Below are positions 31,211 to 36,644 of a stretch of 36,644 nucleotides of DNA, piece after piece. The stretch's first letter is position 1. The number at the start of each line of letters is the position of its first letter. The notes under the pieces are model-generated. The model did no database searches. It was given only the letters and a program-made list of their open reading frames with translations, and was not told the origin of the DNA. The stretch is taken from contig NZ_JAHOEA010000037.1 in NCBI RefSeq assembly GCF_019127135.1, forward strand, positions 1 to 36,644, written 5' to 3'. The stretch comes from Segatella copri (GTDB lineage: Bacteria; Bacteroidota; Bacteroidia; Bacteroidales; Bacteroidaceae). The translations under genes were made by a program, and so were the position numbers.

Positions 31211-32646
31211 TTTTTTTCAATATTTATAATTCCGTCAAAAACGCATTGTCTTATAAAAGTGTTTAAATCAGAATCTATTTCTAATGCTTTACCATATGCT
31301 TGAAGCAGAAGTAAGTTTGCATTTTCTTCTCTAAGAAGTTCTTTAAGAAATTGCACTTTCTTATAAGACCAAACAAACTCATCTACTTTGTTCAATATAG
31401 GGTTGTAAACCCATAGAATGCACTTGGATACTTTATGATGCTTAGACTTAAATACAAGCAAATCAAGCAGGGATTCTTTGCATTCAATAATTTTTAAAGT
31501 ATGAGACAATTCCATTTCTATTTTATGCTCATCAGATATTAACGAATTTTGAAGCATTTTTACCATTTGTATTTGGTGCTGCTGTATCTTGATAAGCTCT
31601 TTTCTGTTTTTTAGAAAACTATTTTTGTAGTTTTCCTTTAAAGTTTCGTATGCATTTAATTCCTCAGATTCCAACTTTGTCAAGTTTGTTAAACTTTTAA
31701 GTTTTTCCAATCTTAAAGATTTCTTTGATACCAAGTCACTACTAAATATTGGGCAATCTATTCCTATCTCGGCACAAGCTGTAAGAATTTGCTTGTATTC
31801 CTTAGGGAAATCATTTAACATATTATAAACAATAAACCTATTGCAACGAATATTATCTTTGTATTCCATAACATGCATATATTTCAAAGGTGTGCCAGAA
31901 ACAGTTTGTGTCGGAACAGTAGCATCTTGCATGTCAAAATCTGTAATTACTTTTTTATAGTATGTACACACCTCTTTATGCTCAAAAGTGGTCATTCCAT
32001 AATATAACCACTGTTCAAAAACTACATTGTATAAAAATTTGCGAGAAGCTTTGTCTAAATTACCTTTATTCTTTGAAACAAAATTTATTATATTATTAAT
32101 ATATCGCTGCAAGAACAATAGGTCATTTCCACCAATAATCCCTGCATTAAATGAGGAAATATATTTGTCCCCAATACAATGTTGCATTATGTACTGTGGC
32201 AGTTGGATATTATCCTTTTTTATTTCATTGAATACTTCTCTATAAAAGTTAGAGTCTCTTTCTTTATGTTGAGCCACTAATGGAGCTTTCAATAAAGCTT
32301 CAGGTATTGGAGTCCACATAAAAATATCGGAATCTATATGTATAAATGGCTCTTTTTGTCTTTGATAAGTTAAAATCTTGGGCCAACAATAAAACCATTC
32401 ATTGTAATCACCGTTGTAATCACAAATATAATATTTGTCATATGGCAACTTAAACAAATCCTTCAAGATGTGAACAATTGTTTCATTACCATAAAACAAC
32501 AAGCGTAATGTAGGGTTATTACGCTTGAGAAGTAAACAACTATATGCAATTGATAACCAAAATACAAATGAAGATAAGTAGCCCCCTCTATAATTTAAAT
32601 TTTGGGGTGTTATACGTTTGTTGAAAAATGATTGAATAATATTCAT
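31207..32646 (-). CDS. DUF6734/glycosyltransferase-like RiPP-operon protein, copy 1
   Basis: 479 aa. The paralogous N-terminal domain carries FYCWPKILTYQRQKEPFIHIDSDIFMW (D-x-D), SSFNAGIIGGNDLLFLQRYINNI and a VFEQWLYYGMT block, all aligned with copy 2. The C-terminal ~170 residues are helical and charged (LKSLTNLTKLESEELNAYETLKENYK...) with no recognisable motif and no resemblance to the copy 2 tail. The gene starts 4 bases after the radical SAM stop and overlaps copy 2 by 4 bases, so the three are translationally linked. A GT-A transferase acting on the modified peptide is the leading guess. Two non-identical copies suggest two sites, two sugars or a heterodimer. Confidence 0.68.
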   Translation of the reverse strand: MNIIQSFFNKRITPQNLNYRGGYLSSFVFWLSIAYSCLLLKRNNPTLRLLFYGNETIVHILKDLFKLPYDKYYICDYNGDYNEWFYCWPKILTYQRQKEPFIHIDSDIFMWTPIPEALLKAPLVAQHKERDSNFYREVFNEIKKDNIQLPQYIMQHCIGDKYISSFNAGIIGGNDLLFLQRYINNIINFVSKNKGNLDKASRKFLYNVVFEQWLYYGMTTFEHKEVCTYYKKVITDFDMQDATVPTQTVSGTPLKYMHVMEYKDNIRCNRFIVYNMLNDFPKEYKQILTACAEIGIDCPIFSSDLVSKKSLRLEKLKSLTNLTKLESEELNAYETLKENYKNSFLKNRKELIKIQQHQIQMVKMLQNSLISDEHKIEMELSHTLKIIECKESLLDLLVFKSKHHKVSKCILWVYNPILNKVDEFVWSYKKVQFLKELLREENANLLLLQAYGKALEIDSDLNTFIRQCVFDGIINIEKK

Positions 32647-32650
32647 CTTT

Positions 32651-33994
32651 TTATTTCTTTATTTTTGCTAGATAATCCAAATATATCCTATCTTCAATAT
32701 TGTATATGAAAGAAGGACATCGTGGTTCTTTTTCCAATAAGCCAAGTGGACATAGACCTCCGCAAAGAGGGTAAAACTTACAGTTGTTGCAAGGGTATAC
32801 TCGTTTTTCAAGTAACATTTGAGGAACCTCATGCAAACAACTACGCTTATTCGGAACTATTATTTTTTGTTCTACATTTCCCAAAACAAAACCTTTGGAC
32901 TTATAATACTCGGAATAAGAGGTTTCTGAACAATCCAGAATATTTCCATCAGCATCATACATTTCTGCATCATTGTCTGTTCCTATACATTGGTAAGGAG
33001 CAACTCTTTTCGGAAGAATTGTAACCTTGAAATTATGATTTATCATATATTCTATATGCTTTGAAGACAACTTTCCTAACAATTTATGTCCTAGCATACT
33101 ACCTGCTCCATTGTTAGACCATGAGACAACAGGGGTTGTATAGAAAATAATCTTATCCTGCATATTATGCTTATATAGCATTTCCAACAAAGGCATAACC
33201 CCTTCAATATTTCTTTCATCTACATTGCATCTAATACTAATCACACATGTATTTTTATCATAGAAAGGGGATTGAGTGATTGCCTTTAAATTGTTGAAGA
33301 TGATATCGAAAGAACCAATTCCGCTTGTCGTTACTCTTCTTTTGTCATGAAATTCCTTGCTACCATCAAGAGTAATTTCTATACGATACACATTGAAATC
33401 TTCCTTCAGCATTTTGTATATAGAAGGAGACAATGCGTAACCATTAGTTGTTATATGTCCTGTATATTTTAGGTTACGACTAATTGCAATATCTTTCAAT
33501 TGTTCATTTAACTTTTTCATCTTGGAAAAAGCCATCAATGGCTCACCACCAAACCATCCTATCTCTAACGACTTTGTATCTTTTAGGGATATTTTTTGCT
33601 TGATGCGACAAACTATTTGCTCTATCAAGCTATCCGTTAAAAACTTGCGAGAATGAGCTTGTCCGCAATAGTCGCAAGCAAGTTGACAAGCGGCTGTTGG
33701 CTGGATTGACACATACAATCGATCAGTGGATTTTTTTGATAATCGCACTTTATTTTCCTTGTTGATTTCATCCAATTCATCTTCTGTGCTTGGAACTAGA
33801 ACTTTCTCTGATATTAAAATTTCCAATACTTTTGGCTGAAGAGTGGTAAATTTTCCATTCTCAACTATAGAAAAAACTTTTTTAGAGACTAAAATATTTT
33901 TGCCTGTTCGTCCAGAAAACAGTAAACAAATTTCCTGACCACTAGAAGTGCGTTTAGAAACTGCAAAAGTGTATTTTGATAATATGTAATTCAT
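32651..33994 (-). CDS. radical SAM/SPASM peptide maturase
   Basis: 447 aa. Residues 1-75 form a small N-terminal segment that may bind the leader. The radical SAM core holds CQLACDYC (Cys103, Cys107, Cys110), the cluster ligating set CxxxCxxC, and GWFGGEPLMAF, the SAM-binding GGEP motif. The C-terminal region has a SPASM-type Cys set (CIGTD, ILDCSET, RSCLHE, PCNNCKFYPLCGGLCPLG, RCPSF) for auxiliary Fe-S clusters. Enzymes of this build make thioether or carbon-carbon cross-links in peptides. The core peptide next to it has three aromatic-x-Asn motifs, so a cyclophane-forming enzyme is the best guess; thioether formation with the cysteines is the alternative. Confidence 0.92.
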   Translation of the reverse strand: MNYILSKYTFAVSKRTSSGQEICLLFSGRTGKNILVSKKVFSIVENGKFTTLQPKVLEILISEKVLVPSTEDELDEINKENKVRLSKKSTDRLYVSIQPTAACQLACDYCGQAHSRKFLTDSLIEQIVCRIKQKISLKDTKSLEIGWFGGEPLMAFSKMKKLNEQLKDIAISRNLKYTGHITTNGYALSPSIYKMLKEDFNVYRIEITLDGSKEFHDKRRVTTSGIGSFDIIFNNLKAITQSPFYDKNTCVISIRCNVDERNIEGVMPLLEMLYKHNMQDKIIFYTTPVVSWSNNGAGSMLGHKLLGKLSSKHIEYMINHNFKVTILPKRVAPYQCIGTDNDAEMYDADGNILDCSETSYSEYYKSKGFVLGNVEQKIIVPNKRSCLHEVPQMLLEKRVYPCNNCKFYPLCGGLCPLGLLEKEPRCPSFIYNIEDRIYLDYLAKIKK

Positions 33995-34015
33995 TTCTAT
34001 TCGTTTGTAAAAAAC

Positions 34016-34061
34016 GAGAGTTGACTTTTTATGTCAAACAAGGCACAAAAGGCCAACTCTC
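34016..34061 (-). terminator. attenuator hairpin between precursor and maturase genes
   Basis: On the minus strand GAGAGTTG (34061-34054) pairs with CAACTCTC (34023-34016), an inner TTGAC/GTCAA hairpin is nested, and GTTTTTT follows. It lies in the 89-base gap after the precursor stop, so it should leave more precursor than enzyme transcript. Confidence 0.7.
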
Positions 34062-34083
34062 AAAAACATACTAATGTACCATT

Positions 34084-34248
34084 TTAGGCACAATTGCCAA
34101 ATGAACAGTTGTTGTAATTGCCAAAGCAGATAAACTTGCCGCCATAAATGTCATCAGCACGTTCATCCTCAAGGACAATGCACTCGTCCTCTAATCCACG
34201 AAGCCCCATTTTTTCTGAGAGCTTCAACAAAACATTGTTTGTTTCCAT
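34084..34248 (-). CDS. RiPP precursor peptide with double-glycine leader
   Basis: 54 aa, ATG at 34248 to TAA at 34084, missed by length cut-offs. The leader (about 1-37) is acidic and helical (LLKLSEKMGLRGLEDE near the start, ERADDIYGG at its end), with Gly36-Gly37 as the C39 cleavage site. The 17-residue core KFICFGNYNNCSFGNCA has Cys41, Cys48 and Cys53, and FGN (42-44), YNN (45-47) and FGN (50-52). Aromatic-x-Asn is the substrate pattern of three-residue cyclophane enzymes. It sits between the receptor and radical SAM genes of the same strand, with an attenuator behind it. No family name is recognisable; bactericidal or signalling function is unproven. Confidence 0.9.
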   Translation of the reverse strand: METNNVLLKLSEKMGLRGLEDECIVLEDERADDIYGGKFICFGNYNNCSFGNCA

Positions 34249-34311
34249 AATGTATAAAAATTAAATCATATTCCTACTCTTTTAAAGATTTTCGGATACC
34301 TCTTTTTATTT

Positions 34312-36621
34312 TTAGAAGCGATTCAACTCCTCTTTACCCGCACCTTGTCCCTTGTATCTGCTTCTTGATGCATTGAAGTTATACTGCAATGTCAAGAGCA
34401 AGGAACGGCTGTCGTTTGTGATGCTTTGCCAAAGCGTAACATCCTTGTTGTAGAATTGTACGTCACGATTGCTCTTGTTGAAGATGTCGTTACCTTCGAG
34501 CGTAACCGAGAAACGATTTCTGCAAAAAGCCTTGTAAAGTTTGGCATTGAGGTATGAGGAAGAACTGAGTTTCATATTTTCCTTGTTACCACGGCTGTTC
34601 CATTCTATGTCTATGTTCATCCAGATGTCGCCTGGTAAATGGATGGCATTCTGAAACTGTACTACAGCTAATGGATTATAGAAGGACTTGCGTTCACCCA
34701 GATATTCCCCAGAGAACCACTGTTTGATGATGCCGGCATTTACCTTTGGTTGCCAAAATCCGATTTGGAATTGTGCGCCAAGGAAAGCCTGCAACTCTTG
34801 TATCTTTGGCGTATTCTCCATCGTGAGCAACTTCATTTCTCCATCCTCGCCGTATGGTTTCGATTCGTTGATGATGGCATTCTTCTTGTACTCGTATGAT
34901 ACCTTTGCAAAGAATTGCTTCCAAGCACCCATCAACTCCACGGAATGAATCTTGACAGGAGAAAGATAAGGATTACCACTTTGCAAGGTCAAGCGATTGA
35001 CATAGTTGAGTGTTCCATCAAGGTCATCGTATGATGGACGCTGCATCTTGCTGTTGTAGCTCAATGCCCATTGTGTCTTACCTATCTCTGTAGAAATGGC
35101 GAGTGAAGGGAACACGTTGTTGTAAGTCTTGCTCTTATCTTCCTTGAGTTGTCCATCCTCTGTATATTTAAAACGAACATGCTCATAGCGAAGACCTGCC
35201 TCTACTGCGATTTTCCCAAACTGTTGACCGATGGAGAAGAAACCTGCCATGTTCTTCTCGTCACTCTTGGTATTGCTGTTGCCAATGGTTGCCATATTGA
35301 TATTGAAATCATTCAGCACCTGAGAGGCTGTATATTCATTTCCCACTTCGATTTGTCCTTTCCACAAAGGATAGCTCAACACCAACTTTTCCGCAAACAT
35401 CCGTGAGTGTCCAATGCTTGTGGATGCCACCAAATTCTTCTGCTGATTCATATTCGTCTCAGACTGATCGGAATTTTCATGCTTCTTTCTCCACATATAA
35501 TCCATGTTGAAGTCAATGCCCAGTTTGCCTACATCACCATTATAATAGATATTGGCATGGTGCTTCGGCACAGCATGAATTCTCCCCTCTTTCACAGCTG
35601 AAACCTCATCGTCCAATTTACCATTGGCATACGATATAGAGCTATAATCTGAATGAGGCTTTTGTAAACCCACTCCATTCATATAGTAAGCACCGATGGA
35701 ATGACGTTCACTGATCATCCATGACAAGCCAAACTTGCCAAAGAACTCATTATTTCTCATGCGGTTGATGCTCTCTATGTTCTGAAGCCAAGTAGTAGAA
35801 CCTTGCGTTTCCATGTTCGTATTCTCATGACTATAGAATTTGCCGCCATAGTAATTGAGATTGGTGAACAACTCCAGTCCACCCGTACGGTATTTCAAGT
35901 TAGCTTGCTCCATGCTCGAAAAATAGTGGCGGAAGCCATTTTGCGCCCGAAGTGTTCCACTAAAGCCGTCACCTTGTGGCAACTTGGTGCGAATGCGGAT
36001 GACAGACTTGACGGAGGCATCATACTTGGAACCAGGATTTGTAATGACTTCAACATTCTTGATGTCCTGTGAATTGAGCTGTGCAAGTTCATTTTTGTCT
36101 TGGACAAGACGACCATTGATATAGATGAGCGGCGTACCCTTACCAAACACCTCGAAGTTTCCATCCCTGCCAGTAACCATCGGCACTTGGCGCAACACAT
36201 CGTTCGCCGTGCCTGCATGAGACAGTTGAGAATTAACTACAGTAGTAACCAAGGCATTGCCCTTGATGGCAATAACAGGGCGTGATGATTTCACCACAAC
36301 TTCACCGAGCATCTTGCTGTCCTCTTCCATCTTGATGACACCCACATTTTCACCCTCGCAATCCTTGCAGATGGTTTTGTAGCCCACGGATGTCACCTTG
36401 ATGATTCCGCCATTGCAGACGGAGTCTATTGAGAAGCTACCATCCTCTCCACTCACCGCTCCCTTGACGAACGCGGAGTCTTGCCGATTTAGGAGCACCA
36501 CATTGGCGAAAGCCAAAGGCTCACCCTTGGTGTCCACTACTTTTCCCGTGATACTCTGTGCCATCGTCGAGGTCATTACAGATAGGCATAAGGCCGTTGT
36601 TAAAATCCCCTTATTATTCAT
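34312..36621 (-). CDS. TonB-dependent-receptor-like outer membrane beta-barrel protein
   Basis: 769 aa. Signal peptide 1-21 (MNNKGILTTALCLSVMTSTMA). Residues about 23-105 form a carboxypeptidase-D regulatory-like domain (SITGKVVDTKGEPLAFANVVL). The plug (about 120-205) has GNALVTTVVNSQLSHAGTANDVLRQVPMV and PLIYINGRL. The barrel (about 210-769) has alternating strands ending in a typical C-terminal barrel run (LLLTLQYNFNASR), as in the OMP_b-brl_3 family. It is the first gene of the RiPP operon, 63 bases before the precursor. It could let the peptide out, take it up again, or serve as self-protection or receptor. The start codon lies 23 bases inside the window edge, so its promoter is not seen. 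Confidence 0.85.
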   Translation of the reverse strand: MNNKGILTTALCLSVMTSTMAQSITGKVVDTKGEPLAFANVVLLNRQDSAFVKGAVSGEDGSFSIDSVCNGGIIKVTSVGYKTICKDCEGENVGVIKMEEDSKMLGEVVVKSSRPVIAIKGNALVTTVVNSQLSHAGTANDVLRQVPMVTGRDGNFEVFGKGTPLIYINGRLVQDKNELAQLNSQDIKNVEVITNPGSKYDASVKSVIRIRTKLPQGDGFSGTLRAQNGFRHYFSSMEQANLKYRTGGLELFTNLNYYGGKFYSHENTNMETQGSTTWLQNIESINRMRNNEFFGKFGLSWMISERHSIGAYYMNGVGLQKPHSDYSSISYANGKLDDEVSAVKEGRIHAVPKHHANIYYNGDVGKLGIDFNMDYMWRKKHENSDQSETNMNQQKNLVASTSIGHSRMFAEKLVLSYPLWKGQIEVGNEYTASQVLNDFNINMATIGNSNTKSDEKNMAGFFSIGQQFGKIAVEAGLRYEHVRFKYTEDGQLKEDKSKTYNNVFPSLAISTEIGKTQWALSYNSKMQRPSYDDLDGTLNYVNRLTLQSGNPYLSPVKIHSVELMGAWKQFFAKVSYEYKKNAIINESKPYGEDGEMKLLTMENTPKIQELQAFLGAQFQIGFWQPKVNAGIIKQWFSGEYLGERKSFYNPLAVVQFQNAIHLPGDIWMNIDIEWNSRGNKENMKLSSSSYLNAKLYKAFCRNRFSVTLEGNDIFNKSNRDVQFYNKDVTLWQSITNDSRSLLLTLQYNFNASRSRYKGQGAGKEELNRF

Positions 36622-36644
36622 TGTATAATTATTTTTTTATTGCT

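Overview
The window looks like chromosome of a Prevotellaceae bacterium, most likely Prevotella/Segatella copri or a close relative. The signs are Bacteroidetes promoter boxes (TAnnTTTG) in front of many genes, almost no Shine-Dalgarno sequences, SPI-II lipoproteins, the type IX secretion regulator porX, a 31-residue 'smalltalk' peptide beside an HU-like protein, and a split LysO exporter. The assignment comes from gene content, not from a database match.

Left flank (1-5168). A minus-strand run holds a membrane-anchored AraC-type regulator, an HPr-kinase-like P-loop protein and a soluble ER-type S26 signal-peptidase-like protein cut by the window edge. A small lipoprotein, a REP-like palindrome and a secreted DRGHM-type DNA/RNA nuclease follow.

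Integrative element (5179-10097). A 4.9-kb AT-rich element sits at the 3' end of tRNA-Lys(TTT). It is bounded by a 16-bp direct repeat that copies the tRNA end. It carries a divergent tyrosine recombinase, two overlapping winged-helix genes, a RuvC-type resolvase with a full acidic tetrad, a NUMOD-like DNA-binding protein and an unannotated 35-residue membrane peptide. Its noncoding DNA is dense with structure: arm-type repeats near both ends, four helically phased 12-mers after the winged-helix genes, a long AT-rich inverted repeat before ruvC, 32-bp tandem hairpin repeats and large hairpins. It has no relaxase and no structural phage genes, so I read it as a minimal replicating integrative element or phage satellite.

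Housekeeping core (10235-25501). This holds a PerM/AI-2E transporter, tdk, rsmI, a coiled-coil lipoprotein, tadA, yraN, birA, pyrH, pssA, psd, dnaE, trxA, tsaE, porX and a two-part LysO exporter. The genes look ordinary. The unusual parts are short leaders with promoter boxes almost touching the start codons, and spacers made of short-period repeats that fold into hairpins. Next come the smalltalk peptide, with three perfect 64-bp tandem repeats behind it, and an HU-like gene with a Gly-rich tail (25619-26582).

RiPP operon (26842-36621, minus strand). Gene order is outer-membrane beta-barrel receptor, 54-aa precursor (missed by ordinary ORF cut-offs), radical SAM/SPASM maturase, two paralogous DUF6734/glycosyltransferase-like proteins joined by ATGA, a C39 peptidase-containing ABC exporter, and a very short HlyD-like protein. 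The precursor has a Gly-Gly leader suited to the C39 protease. Its 17-residue core contains FGN, YNN and FGN, the aromatic-x-Asn pattern used by three-residue cyclophane (triceptide) radical SAM enzymes, plus three cysteines. I infer a secreted, cross-linked and perhaps glycosylated peptide. This operon and the tRNA-Lys element are the two parts most likely to be undescribed.
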